Assembly (NCBI GenBank): GCA_945787265.1
Contig: CALZHS010000098.1
Span: 1 to 16,498, forward strand
From: an uncultured Gammaproteobacteria bacterium
GTDB taxonomy: Bacteria; Pseudomonadota; Gammaproteobacteria; GCA-001735895
Direction: 5' to 3'
Length of the DNA: 16,498 bases
The translations under genes were made by a program, and so were the position numbers. A model generated the notes under the pieces. The model saw only the letters and a list, made by a program, of their open reading frames with translations. It searched no databases and was not told where the DNA came from. Numbering within the stretch: the first letter of the stretch is position 1; every line of letters starts with the position of its first letter. Positions 1 to 7,723 of this stretch are shown piece by piece.

Positions 1-360
1 GCCGATTGGGAGGCTAATATTCTGATCGTCAATTTCTGGGCCCCCTGGTGTGCCCCCTGCCGTCGCGAAGTGCCAGCCCTGATAAAAATACACCGGAATT
101 ACGCCGACCAGGGTGTCCGGGTAATGGGCATTGCCTACGATAATGAATCCCAGGTAAGACGGTTTGCCGCTGATTATCAAATAAATTACCCGCTGTTTCT
201 TGCCGGAAATCGTACCGCGATGTATAACGCCGCATTTGGAAATCGCAGCGGCAGCCTGCCATTTACCGCGTTGCTGGACCAGGATCACCGTATCGTATTC
301 CGTCACAATGGAGAGCTCACCGAGATACAGTTGCGCGAGCAACTTGAAACACTGTTATAA
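1..360 (+). CDS. TlpA/ResA-like thioredoxin-fold thiol-disulfide protein (3' part)
   Basis: The window opens inside this gene; 119 codons and the stop are present, and the N-terminus (probably a signal or membrane anchor in this family) lies outside. The visible part has the thioredoxin active site WCAPC at fragment residues 16-20, preceded by the typical strand ending in NFWAPW, and a SLPFT segment with the likely cis-proline at residue 87. The spacing and the GVRVMGIAYD strand fit the TlpA/ResA/AhpC-TSA group rather than cytoplasmic thioredoxin. Such proteins reduce disulfides in the periplasm, for example during cytochrome c maturation or as partners of DsbD. The partner here cannot be told because the upstream neighbour is missing. 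The next gene, aroQ, starts 135 bases downstream and is probably transcribed separately. Confidence 0.88.
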   Translation, partial: ADWEANILIVNFWAPWCAPCRREVPALIKIHRNYADQGVRVMGIAYDNESQVRRFAADYQINYPLFLAGNRTAMYNAAFGNRSGSLPFTALLDQDHRIVFRHNGELTEIQLREQLETLL

Positions 361-495
361 CTGTTCTGCAGACCTGACACAGGCAAAAACTGTCGTTAAC
401 TTCGCCAATCTAGCGGTTATCTCTCTAAAACTGGACTCTATCTGGTCGTTATGTGAAAATCACGGCACGCTAGTCCAAACCCGGAAAAGTCCAAA

Positions 496-939
496 ATGGC
501 GAATATCCTGGTCATTCATGGCCCCAATTTGAACCTGCTTGGTACCCGTGAACCCGAGGTTTACGGTACCGAAACCCTGGCCTCGATAAACAAGCACCTT
601 GCCCAGATGGCGGAACAAAACGAGGTAAGGCTCAGGACTTACCAGTCCAATACCGAGGGCAATATCATTAGCTGTATACAGCAGGCAGCATCGAAGGACA
701 TTCAGTTCATCATCATTAATCCCGGCGCTTTCACGCATACCAGTATCGCGATACGTGACGCGTTCCTGGCGACTCGAATTCCGTTTATCGAAGTCCACGT
801 GTCCAATGTTTACGCACGCGAAGAATTCAGATCGCACTCATACCTTTCTGATATCGCGTTGGGCGTTATCAGCGGCTTCGGCAGAAACAGCTATCTGCTG
901 GCATTCGAGGCCGCCATCATCCATTGCAATCAATCTTAA
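496..939 (+). CDS. aroQ: Type II 3-dehydroquinate dehydratase
   Basis: Cytoplasmic enzyme of the shikimate pathway that dehydrates 3-dehydroquinate to 3-dehydroshikimate. The 147-residue length is normal for the dodecameric type II family. Visible signatures are the N-terminal ILVIHGPNLNLLGTREP stretch, the catalytic Arg18 and Tyr23, the substrate loop NPGAFTHTS with Asn75, the catalytic His101 in EVHVSN, and Arg112 in the EFRSHSY motif. No key residue is missing. The ATG at 496 is the natural start because the conserved motif begins two residues later; the upstream GGAAAAG at 483-489 may serve as a weak ribosome binding site. accB starts 19 bases after the stop, so aroQ is probably the first gene of an aroQ-accB-accC-prmA operon, an arrangement common in Gammaproteobacteria. 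Confidence 0.97.
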   Translation: MANILVIHGPNLNLLGTREPEVYGTETLASINKHLAQMAEQNEVRLRTYQSNTEGNIISCIQQAASKDIQFIIINPGAFTHTSIAIRDAFLATRIPFIEVHVSNVYAREEFRSHSYLSDIALGVISGFGRNSYLLAFEAAIIHCNQS

Positions 940-958
940 TAAGTCGAGAACCGCATTA

Positions 959-1414
959 ATGGATATTCGCAAAGTAAAAAAATTGATTGAACTCCTCGAG
1001 CAATCGGGAATAGCCGAGCTTGAAATCAAGGAAGGTGAGGAGTCGGTCAGAATCAGCCGACAGTCGTCAGCCAGCGTCCACAGCGCGGCATCGGTAGCCG
1101 CCCCGCCAGTATCGACCGCTCCGCCAGTTCCCGCTGCGGCACCCCCGACCTCGATACCGGAAGTTGCCGATAAAGTAGACGGGCACCAGGTTAAATCGCC
1201 CATGGTGGGCACCTTTTATATCGCCGCCTCTCCCACGTCAGGTCCATTTGTGACCCCGGGCCAGCAGGTTAACGTTGGCGATACCCTGTGCATTATCGAA
1301 GCCATGAAAATGATGAATCAGATCGAAGCCGACAAGGCCGGCACGGTGCGCTCCATCATGGTTGAAAATGGCAGCCCGGTCGAGTTTGACCAGGTTTTGT
1401 TTATCATCGATTAA
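959..1414 (+). CDS. accB: Biotin carboxyl carrier protein of acetyl-CoA carboxylase
   Basis: AccB carries the biotin that is carboxylated by AccC and then donates CO2 to acetyl-CoA, the first step of fatty acid synthesis. The protein is 151 residues long, close to the E. coli protein. It has the N-terminal helix MDIRKVKKLIELLEQSG typical of AccB, an Ala/Pro/Ser-rich flexible linker at about residues 35-70, and a C-terminal biotinyl domain from about residue 77. The biotin-attachment motif EAMKM puts the modified lysine at 117. The reading frame is open further upstream, but the conserved N-terminal motif fixes the start at 959, which also leaves aroQ unoverlapped. accC follows after 19 bases, the usual accB-accC pairing that keeps the two subunits in balance. 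Confidence 0.97.
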   Translation: MDIRKVKKLIELLEQSGIAELEIKEGEESVRISRQSSASVHSAASVAAPPVSTAPPVPAAAPPTSIPEVADKVDGHQVKSPMVGTFYIAASPTSGPFVTPGQQVNVGDTLCIIEAMKMMNQIEADKAGTVRSIMVENGSPVEFDQVLFIID

Positions 1415-1433
1415 ACCGGCGGGAATCCACTCG

Positions 1434-2777
1434 ATGCTGGAAAAAATTGTTATCGCCAACCGCGGTGAAATCGCACTTCGGATCCTGCGCGCCTGTCGCG
1501 AAATGGATATCAAGACAGTCGCGGTTCATTCGACTGCCGATCGGGACCTGAAACACGTGCGGCTTGCCGACGAATCGGTGTGCATCGGACCGCCCTCCTC
1601 GCTGGAAAGCTATCTGAATATTCCGGCTTTGATCTGCGCCGCCGAGTTAACCAACGCCGATGGCATCCATCCTGGCTACGGTTTCCTGTCTGAAAACGCA
1701 GAATTCGCGGAGCAGGTCGAGTCGAGTGGTTTCAAATTCATCGGACCAAGCGCGGCGGCGATCCGCACCATGGGTGACAAGGTGGCCGCGATCAAGGCGA
1801 TGAAGCAGGCCGGCGTGCCGACCGTGCCTGGCTCGGACGGGCCTCTCGGTGACAGCGACAGCAAAAACCTGGAGATGGGCCGCAAGATCGGATACCCGGT
1901 CATTATCAAGGCCGCCGGTGGTGGCGGTGGACGCGGCATGCGGGTGGTGCACGCCGAGGGCAGCCTGCTGAACTCGATCCAGCTGACCAAGTCAGAGGCA
2001 GCGGCCGCTTTCGACAACGATACGGTCTACATGGAAAAATTCCTCGGTGCGCCGCGTCATATTGAAATACAGGTACTCGCAGATGCCCACGGTAATGCCA
2101 TCCACCTGGCCGAACGCGATTGCTCGATGCAGAGGCGACACCAGAAAGTAGTCGAAGAAGCGCCGGCGCCGGGCATCACCGAGGAGCAACGCAATCGAAT
2201 TGGCACGCGTTGCGCCGAGGCCTGCATTAAGATGGGATATGAAGGTGCCGGTACTTTCGAGTTCCTTTATGAAAATGCCGAGTTTTACTTTATCGAGATG
2301 AATACGCGCGTCCAGGTGGAACATCCGGTGACCGAAATGATTACCTGGGTGGATATTATCAAGGAACAGATCTCGATCGCCTCCGGTAATCCACTGCGTT
2401 ATAAACAGGAAGATATTCACGTGCACGGACACGCCATCGAATGCCGCATAAACGCCGAGGATTCGAAAACCTTTCTGCCCTCGCCCGGCAAGATCACGCT
2501 CTACCACGCACCCGGTGGGCCCGGCGTTCGCATGGACTCCCATATCTACAACGGCTATACCGTGCCACCCTATTACGATTCGATGATCGGTAAGCTAATC
2601 ACTTACGGCAGCACGCGCGAATCGGCGATAGCACGCATGAACGGCGCACTTTCTGAAATCGTGATCGAAGGCATCAAAACCAATCTCGAGCTGCAAAAGG
2701 ACATCATCAGCGATGGAAACTTCGCTGCCGGTGGCACCGATATCCACTACCTCGAAAAGAAACTCGGGCTGGACTAG
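1434..2777 (+). CDS. accC: Biotin carboxylase subunit of acetyl-CoA carboxylase
   Basis: AccC carboxylates the biotin on AccB using ATP and bicarbonate. The protein has 447 residues against 449 in E. coli and is complete. In order it shows the biotin carboxylase N-terminal domain (IVIANRGEIALRILRAC from residue 5), an ATP-grasp domain with Lys116, Lys159 and the glycine loop AGGGGGRGM at 161-169, HQKVVEEAPAP at 236-246, the metal and catalytic cluster Glu288, Asn290 and Arg292 followed by VQVEHPVTE, and a C-terminal domain with ECRINAED. The open frame extends back to 1362 inside accB, but family alignment and the gap after the accB stop favour the ATG at 1434. prmA starts 12 bases after the stop, suggesting one transcript. 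Confidence 0.98.
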   Translation: MLEKIVIANRGEIALRILRACREMDIKTVAVHSTADRDLKHVRLADESVCIGPPSSLESYLNIPALICAAELTNADGIHPGYGFLSENAEFAEQVESSGFKFIGPSAAAIRTMGDKVAAIKAMKQAGVPTVPGSDGPLGDSDSKNLEMGRKIGYPVIIKAAGGGGGRGMRVVHAEGSLLNSIQLTKSEAAAAFDNDTVYMEKFLGAPRHIEIQVLADAHGNAIHLAERDCSMQRRHQKVVEEAPAPGITEEQRNRIGTRCAEACIKMGYEGAGTFEFLYENAEFYFIEMNTRVQVEHPVTEMITWVDIIKEQISIASGNPLRYKQEDIHVHGHAIECRINAEDSKTFLPSPGKITLYHAPGGPGVRMDSHIYNGYTVPPYYDSMIGKLITYGSTRESAIARMNGALSEIVIEGIKTNLELQKDIISDGNFAAGGTDIHYLEKKLGLD

Positions 2778-2789
2778 CACTTTATAACG

Positions 2790-3671
2790 ATGACATGGTG
2801 GCAATTCAGCCTAAATTGTCAGGCGTCTGAACTCGAGCAGGTCGAAGCGTTGATGCAGGAGCTGGGCGCGCTCAGTATCTCGCTGCGTGATGCGGGTGAC
2901 GAACCCATCTATGAACCGCTCCCGGGCGATAATCCCGTCTGGCAGGAATCAATCGTCACCGCGACCTTCGACGCGGGCCTGGACCCCGGGCTGTTAAAGC
3001 AGCAATTGAACCAGGGATTACCGCGTCACCTGGCAGGCGAAGTCCGGCAGGAAACGCTTGAAGAACAGGCCTGGGACCAGGCTTACAAGCAGCATTTCCA
3101 GCCGCTGCAGTGTGCGCCCGATCTCTGGATCGTTCCGAGCTGGTCGGAGCCCCCGGTTCCCGGCGCAACGGTCATCCGGCTCGATCCGGGCCTGGCCTTT
3201 GGCACCGGGAGTCATCCGACAACCGCACTGTGCCTGGCCTGGTTGGGCGCAAACGATATTAAAGATCGCAGCGTCATCGATTTCGGCTGTGGCTCCGGAA
3301 TTCTGGCGATCGCGGCGATTAAACTCGGTGCAAAACAGGTTAACGCGGTCGATATAGACGAACAGGCTTTGACCGCCTGCCAGTCAAATAGGGAGGTGAA
3401 TGCCATCGGTGCAGAACAGATAGTCGTTTCTCAACCCGAGGATTTGACCGCTGCTGGTATAGACCTGTTGGTCGCCAACATTCTGGCCGGTCCGCTGGTT
3501 GAGCTCGCACCCCGCTTTGCATCGCTGGTCAGATCCGGTGGTCAAATTTTGCTCTCGGGTATACTCAAAACACAGCTGAAAGAGATACAATCGGCGTACC
3601 AACCCTTTTTCGACCTCGATCCAGCCAGTTATCGCGACGAATGGGTATGCGTCAGCGGTTATCGACTTTGA
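2790..3671 (+). CDS. prmA: Ribosomal protein L11 methyltransferase
   Basis: PrmA methylates ribosomal protein L11 using S-adenosylmethionine. The protein has 293 residues, the same as in E. coli, and starts MTWWQ as many PrmA proteins do. An N-terminal L11-recognition domain covers roughly residues 1-90. The linker and catalytic domain contain RLDPGLAFGTGSHPTT at about 131-146, the SAM-binding motif I VIDFGCGSGILAIAA from residue 162, an acidic strand-2 motif NAVDIDEQAL, and the NPPF-like loop in the form LLVANILAGPL. The gene follows accC closely, as is common in this lineage. Nothing is truncated. Confidence 0.96.
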   Translation: MTWWQFSLNCQASELEQVEALMQELGALSISLRDAGDEPIYEPLPGDNPVWQESIVTATFDAGLDPGLLKQQLNQGLPRHLAGEVRQETLEEQAWDQAYKQHFQPLQCAPDLWIVPSWSEPPVPGATVIRLDPGLAFGTGSHPTTALCLAWLGANDIKDRSVIDFGCGSGILAIAAIKLGAKQVNAVDIDEQALTACQSNREVNAIGAEQIVVSQPEDLTAAGIDLLVANILAGPLVELAPRFASLVRSGGQILLSGILKTQLKEIQSAYQPFFDLDPASYRDEWVCVSGYRL

Positions 3672-3681
3672 CAGGGGATTA

Positions 3682-4476
3682 ATGTTTAGCAGTACCCATT
3701 TAGGCGCCGTGATGGAAACAACCTGCACCGAGTGCGGGAGCCGTTTTCGTCTCACTGAAAACCAGCTGAAGCACGCTTACGGCAAGGTTCGCTGCGGGGA
3801 ATGTGGCACCGTATTCAACGCGTTAATCAACCTCAGGAATTATGACGGCGAGATCCCCCCGGGTTACCTGGACCAGTTCCAAAACGAGGATTTAGCATCG
3901 GGAAAAACCCTGCCGGTAAACGGCTTTGGCCCCGAATCAAATTATGAGCAGCATTCTGAACTCAGTTTGCATGAGGCCATGTACGGTTCAGAACGAAGGC
4001 CTTTTATTACCTTTGGACCCCTGACCTGGTTTATTGGGATATTGCTGTTAAGCGCGCTCGGTGTCGTACAGGCAATTTATTATCAACGTTATCAACTGAT
4101 CGAAAATCCGCGCTACCAGCAACAGGTTATTGCGTTGTGCCAGGTTTTGCCCTGTGCCGAGACTGAATTCTCCAGCACCGAGCAGATCCGCCTGCTGGAG
4201 CGCAATGTTTTTACCCATCCGGTGACCTCCAATGCACTCATGGTGACCGGTTCTTTTGTCAACCAGGCGCCTTTTACACAGAAGTTACCCGACTTGCTGA
4301 TTAGCCTGTTTGATATCAGGGGCAAGCTTATTGCGAACCGGCTGTTCAGGCCCACGGAATACCTGTTAGAAGATAAAAATCGCGGTGTGATAAAACCCGG
4401 TTTACAGATTCAGTTTCGACTCGAAGTCGTCGACCCCGGTACCGATGCACTGACTTACGAGTTCGAATTTTTCTAG
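3682..4476 (+). CDS. Zinc-ribbon and DUF3426 single-pass membrane protein
   Basis: A protein of 264 residues with three parts. The N-terminus carries a zinc ribbon of the MJ0042 type with Cys15-x2-Cys18 and Cys38-x2-Cys41 and the usual FRLTENQLKHAYGKVRCGECG pattern split around the cysteines. A low-complexity linker follows. One membrane helix lies at about residues 112-133, and a C-terminal domain matches DUF3426 in pattern (cysteine pair, ENPRY, then a beta-rich segment with SFVNQAPFTQKLPDL). The topology would put the ribbon in the cytoplasm and DUF3426 outside. The function of this family is not established. Genes of this type commonly lie between prmA and dusB. Start choice is uncertain: ATG 3682 has an AGGGG at 3673-3677, whereas ATG 3712 gives the more usual short N-terminus directly before the first CxxC. 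It begins 10 bases after prmA. Confidence 0.85.
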   Translation: MFSSTHLGAVMETTCTECGSRFRLTENQLKHAYGKVRCGECGTVFNALINLRNYDGEIPPGYLDQFQNEDLASGKTLPVNGFGPESNYEQHSELSLHEAMYGSERRPFITFGPLTWFIGILLLSALGVVQAIYYQRYQLIENPRYQQQVIALCQVLPCAETEFSSTEQIRLLERNVFTHPVTSNALMVTGSFVNQAPFTQKLPDLLISLFDIRGKLIANRLFRPTEYLLEDKNRGVIKPGLQIQFRLEVVDPGTDALTYEFEFF

Positions 4477-4501
4477 GTCGCGACGGTTTTTTCCTAAATA
4501 A

Positions 4502-4531
4502 GTCACATTAATACCGACATCGAAATATACT
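4502..4531 (+). promoter_or_regulatory. Possible sigma70 promoter ahead of the SulP transporter gene
   Basis: In the 146-base gap before the SulP gene, GTCACA (4502-4507) and TATACT (4526-4531) are 18 bases apart. The -10 box has 5 of 6 consensus bases and the -35 box 4 of 6. A second TATACT at 4609-4614 has no fitting -35 box and lies too near the start codon. If real, this promoter would also feed dusB and fis, which follow the transporter without a usable gap. Confidence 0.3.
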
Positions 4532-4622
4532 GGTATCTGCAGCCTCGGACTCGGGGTATATTGCGCAACTTCGAGCCATCCTGACCGCGCACAAACCTGC
4601 CTGAATTCTATACTACGGGATT

Positions 4623-6380
4623 ATGAACCTTCAGTATCAGCTAACAAAATTTCTGCCGTTTATGCGCTGGGGCAAAAACATGACTCGCACCAGCCTGCGC
4701 GCAGATGCCATGGCGGGTCTTATTGGGGCCGCAATCGTGTTGCCACAGGGTGTAGCCTTCGCCGCGATTGCCGGTATGCCCCCCGAGTACGGCCTATACA
4801 CCAGTATGGTTCCGGCAGTTATCGCGGCCCTGTTCGGTTCTTCCTGGCATCTTGTATCCGGGCCGACCACCGCGGCATCCATCATCATGTTTGCCTCTTT
4901 GAGCACTATAGCCACACCCGGCAGCGAAGAGTACGTGGCGCTCGCGATAACACTCGCTTTCATGGTCGGCGTAATGCAATTGGTTATGGGGCTTGTGCGA
5001 CTCGGTGCCCTGGTCAACTTCATATCGCATTCGGTCGTGGTCGGGTTTACCGCCGGAGCGGCCTGCCTGATCGCCGCTAAACAGGCCGAGCAGTTTTTGG
5101 GAATCGATATTCCCGACGGCGCCCATTTACTTAAAAACATTGAGTTTATCTGGCTGAACTGGCAGGAGTTACATCCCCTGGTAACACTGGTTGCAATCAT
5201 CACATTACTGAGTGGAATCCTGACCCAGCGACGCCTGGGCGGCATGAGTATGATTGCCGCACTTTTCGCTGGCGGCATTGCCGCGGCCCTGTTTAACCTC
5301 GCCTTCGGAGAAGAGACTTCCGGCATTCAAATGGTAGGAGCATTACCTCAACAATTGCCGCCATTATCGATGCCACAATTCTCGTTGGAGACTTTCCGTC
5401 AGCTCTCACCGCTGGCGCTGGCGATGACACTATTTGCGTTGACCGAAGCGGTATCTATCGCGCGCTCAATTTCGCTGAAGTCCGGCCAGCCCATCGCGGG
5501 TAACCAGGAATTCATTGGCCAGGGATTATCTAATATTTGCGGTAGTTTCTTTTCGTCCTATGTGGCCACCGGCTCATTTAACCGTAGCGGCGCCAACTAC
5601 GATGCCGGCGCGCGCAGCCCATTAGCGGCTGCCCTGGCGGGAGTGTTACTGGTGGTTCTGGTATTGCTGGTGGCCCCGTTGACCGCTTTTCTTCCCAAGG
5701 CCGCCGTGTCCGGATTATTGTTCCTGGTTGCCTGGCGCCTGATCGACTTCAAACAAATCCGTAAGATTCTGCGCGCTGACGATAAAGAGGCGGTCATTCT
5801 CGGCGTCGTCTTCTTTGGAACCGTGTTTTTCTCGATCGAATTTGCGATTCTGGCGGGCGTAATTTTGTCATTGATTATTTTTCTGCGCAAAACATCACGT
5901 CCCCGGTTATCACCACGGGTACCTGATTCGGAGTCGGGAACGCGGAAATTCATCTATGCGCATTCCAACCCTGAATGTCCCCAGCTCAAGATACTGCGTC
6001 TCGATGATTCGCTTTACTTTGGCTCGGTGGCATTTGTTGGCGAGCTTCTTCGCCGCTACCGCGAACACTATCCGCAGCAGAAACATTTACTGCTGCTGAC
6101 AAAGGGTATCGCCCAGGTAGATGTCGCCGGTGCCGAGCTTATCATAGACGAAGCACGTGAAAGACGTGCTGTCGGGGGTGATTTTTACATGTACCGCCTA
6201 AGGAATACCGCAGCAAAGGTTTTTAATCGCGGCGGCTATAAAGATGAAATTGACGCCAAGGCGGAGGCCATTTCGACGATCTTTGATCGGCTCGACAAGG
6301 AAATCTGTGCAAGCTGTGAAAACCGCATATTTCTCGAATGCCGGACAGTAGATAAAAAACCGGCTGATGAGGCAGAATAG
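4623..6380 (+). CDS. SulP (SLC26-like) anion transporter with STAS domain
   Basis: An inner-membrane transporter of 585 residues. The N-terminal two thirds are a multi-helix SulP core with the family signature near the start (DAMAGLIGAAIVLPQGVAFA then GMPPEYGLYTS) and a GPTTAASI segment in the helix that contributes to the anion site. The region from about residue 445 is a cytoplasmic STAS domain, beginning near LKILRLDDSLYFGSVAF. After the STAS domain is a short tail with Cys562, Cys565 and Cys573. Substrate cannot be read from sequence; sulfate, bicarbonate and dicarboxylates are all known for the family. The gene sits between the DUF3426 gene and dusB, 146 bases after the former and 5 bases before the latter. 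The ATG at 4623 has ACGGGA at 4614-4619 as a plausible ribosome binding site. Confidence 0.93.
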   Translation: MNLQYQLTKFLPFMRWGKNMTRTSLRADAMAGLIGAAIVLPQGVAFAAIAGMPPEYGLYTSMVPAVIAALFGSSWHLVSGPTTAASIIMFASLSTIATPGSEEYVALAITLAFMVGVMQLVMGLVRLGALVNFISHSVVVGFTAGAACLIAAKQAEQFLGIDIPDGAHLLKNIEFIWLNWQELHPLVTLVAIITLLSGILTQRRLGGMSMIAALFAGGIAAALFNLAFGEETSGIQMVGALPQQLPPLSMPQFSLETFRQLSPLALAMTLFALTEAVSIARSISLKSGQPIAGNQEFIGQGLSNICGSFFSSYVATGSFNRSGANYDAGARSPLAAALAGVLLVVLVLLVAPLTAFLPKAAVSGLLFLVAWRLIDFKQIRKILRADDKEAVILGVVFFGTVFFSIEFAILAGVILSLIIFLRKTSRPRLSPRVPDSESGTRKFIYAHSNPECPQLKILRLDDSLYFGSVAFVGELLRRYREHYPQQKHLLLLTKGIAQVDVAGAELIIDEARERRAVGGDFYMYRLRNTAAKVFNRGGYKDEIDAKAEAISTIFDRLDKEICASCENRIFLECRTVDKKPADEAE

Positions 6381-6385
6381 CCGAC

Positions 6386-7381
6386 ATGTCATTCGCCATC
6401 GGGCCCTATAAATTTGACAACCGCCTGGTCCTGGCTCCCATGGCGGGCGTCACCGACCGACCATTTCGGCAATTGTGCCGACAACTCGGCGCGGGTATGA
6501 CGGTATCCGAAATGATCACCAGCCGCCCGGACCTGCGTGACAGCCGTAAAACCCGGTTGCGCATGGACCACGAGGGTGAGCCCGGCCCGATTATTGTTCA
6601 GATTGCAGGTGGTATCCCGGAGATGATGGCAGAGGCCGCTATCTATAACGTTTCACAGGGCGCACAGATCATTGATATCAACATGGGTTGCCCCGCCAAG
6701 AAGGTTTGCAAGGTTGATGCGGGATCTGCCCTGTTGAAAGATAGCAAACTGGTTGAAGCCATCCTGCGCGCAGTGGTAAGCGCAGTTTCAGTACCGGTAA
6801 CCCTCAAAATACGTACCGGCTGGTCACGCGAGCATCGCAACGCACTTGAAATCGCCGGCATCGCCGAGGCCAGTGGAATCCAGGCACTGACGATTCACGG
6901 ACGTACCCGAGAAGACAAGTATATCGGCACGGCCGAGTACGAGACCATTCGACAGGTCAAAAAAAATCTTCGAATTCCCGTGATCGCAAACGGAGACATC
7001 GATTCCGTTAAAAAAGCAAAAATGGTCATGGACTTCACGGCTGCTGATGCTATTATGGTCGGCCGTATCGCGCAGCAACGACCGTGGATTTTTGGCCAGA
7101 TTGATCACTATCTGAGCACCGGCAACGAGCCCGAAGAACCCTCGGACGAATTAAAACAGGCATGGTTAATTAACCATTTACACAATTTGCATGCGTTTTA
7201 CGGAGAGCATCAGGGGGTGCAGATCGCGCGTAAGCATATTAACTGGCAGCTTGGCCATAAAAAAAATTACAACATCGTCAAGCCACTGCTAATGCAGGCA
7301 CAAAATTCGGCGCAGCAGCTGGAAACGATCGAAGCTTACTTTAACGACTGTCACCTGAAGAGCTATGACTGGGCCTCATGA
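6386..7381 (+). CDS. dusB: tRNA-dihydrouridine synthase B
   Basis: A flavoenzyme that reduces uridine to dihydrouridine in the tRNA D loop using NADPH. The protein has 331 residues, in the normal range. Visible motifs are the FMN-binding LAPMAGVTDRPFRQLCR near residues 16-32, EMITSRPDL, the catalytic cysteine 102 in INMGCPAKKV, the KIRTGW strand, TIHGRTRE, and the phosphate-binding GDIDSVKKA and IMVGRIAQQRPWIF region. Assignment to the DusB subgroup rather than DusA or DusC rests on the GCPAKKVCK motif and on fis following 27 bases after the stop, as in many Gammaproteobacteria. The gene starts 5 bases after the SulP stop, so it is probably transcribed with it. It contains two runs of eight A (6959-6966 and 7259-7266), each encoding Lys-Lys-Asn in frame. 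Confidence 0.96.
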   Translation: MSFAIGPYKFDNRLVLAPMAGVTDRPFRQLCRQLGAGMTVSEMITSRPDLRDSRKTRLRMDHEGEPGPIIVQIAGGIPEMMAEAAIYNVSQGAQIIDINMGCPAKKVCKVDAGSALLKDSKLVEAILRAVVSAVSVPVTLKIRTGWSREHRNALEIAGIAEASGIQALTIHGRTREDKYIGTAEYETIRQVKKNLRIPVIANGDIDSVKKAKMVMDFTAADAIMVGRIAQQRPWIFGQIDHYLSTGNEPEEPSDELKQAWLINHLHNLHAFYGEHQGVQIARKHINWQLGHKKNYNIVKPLLMQAQNSAQQLETIEAYFNDCHLKSYDWAS

Positions 7382-7408
7382 TGAGCGTCCCAAGGCGCAA
7401 CGTGGTTA

Positions 7409-7663
7409 GTGAGTGTGACAACAAAGAAAAAAACAAGCTTATTGCAACAGTCAGTAGAAAAGGCAATTCGTAAATATCTGGATGATCTCGACGGTGAACT
7501 GCCGTGCAACCTGTTCGACACCGTGATTTCAGAAATCGAACAACCGATGCTGAAGACCGTGCTTCGACATTGTGATAACAACCAGTCCAGAACCGCATCC
7601 TGTTTGGGTATCAACCGCGGCACATTACGCAAGAAACTTAAGCAATATCATATCGAACATTAA
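7409..7663 (+). CDS. fis: DNA-binding protein Fis
   Basis: Nucleoid-associated protein that bends DNA and regulates rRNA and many growth-linked genes. The protein is 84 residues, shorter than the 98 of E. coli. The family core is clear: LPCNLFDTVISEIEQPML forms the dimer helices and the C-terminal helix-turn-helix runs NQSRTASCLGINRGTLRKKL. The start is GTG at 7409. A stop codon in the same frame at 7382 and the absence of any ATG between leave no longer alternative, so the N-terminal arm that in E. coli activates site-specific invertases is reduced. The ribosome binding site is weak. Placement directly after dusB is the classical arrangement and implies cotranscription with dusB. Confidence 0.95.
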   Translation: MSVTTKKKTSLLQQSVEKAIRKYLDDLDGELPCNLFDTVISEIEQPMLKTVLRHCDNNQSRTASCLGINRGTLRKKLKQYHIEH

Positions 7664-7685
7664 TACTGGCGGATTTTCGATCGGC

Positions 7686-7691
7686 TATAAT
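7686..7691 (+). promoter_or_regulatory. Consensus -10 box upstream of purH
   Basis: A perfect TATAAT lies in the 60-base gap between fis and purH, 33 bases before the purH start codon. No good -35 box is present at 16-18 bases upstream (the candidate hexamers there match poorly), so the site may depend on an activator or may be fortuitous. No purine-repressor-like palindrome was recognised around it. Confidence 0.4.
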
Positions 7692-7723
7692 GCCGTCTTT
7701 TCAAAAACCGATACGGACCCACA

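Noticed and set aside
361..495. Possible promoter in the gap before aroQ (GTTAAC and TTATCT)
   Set aside because: The -35 match is poor and the boxes are about 75 bases from the start; support is too weak to annotate.
755..958. Upstream extension of the accB frame into aroQ
   Set aside because: It overlaps aroQ in another frame; the conserved AccB N-terminus starts at 959.
1992..2543. Minus-strand frame of 183 codons opposite accC
   Set aside because: It mirrors a highly conserved biotin carboxylase and shows no motif or ribosome binding site.
4637..5326. Minus-strand frame of 229 codons opposite the SulP gene
   Set aside because: It is the mirror of a membrane protein; composition is Pro/Arg/Ser-rich without domain features.
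6959..7266. Two runs of eight A in dusB (6959-6966 and 7259-7266) as possible frameshift sites
   Set aside because: The reading frame and all family motifs continue normally through both, so there is no evidence for slippage being used.
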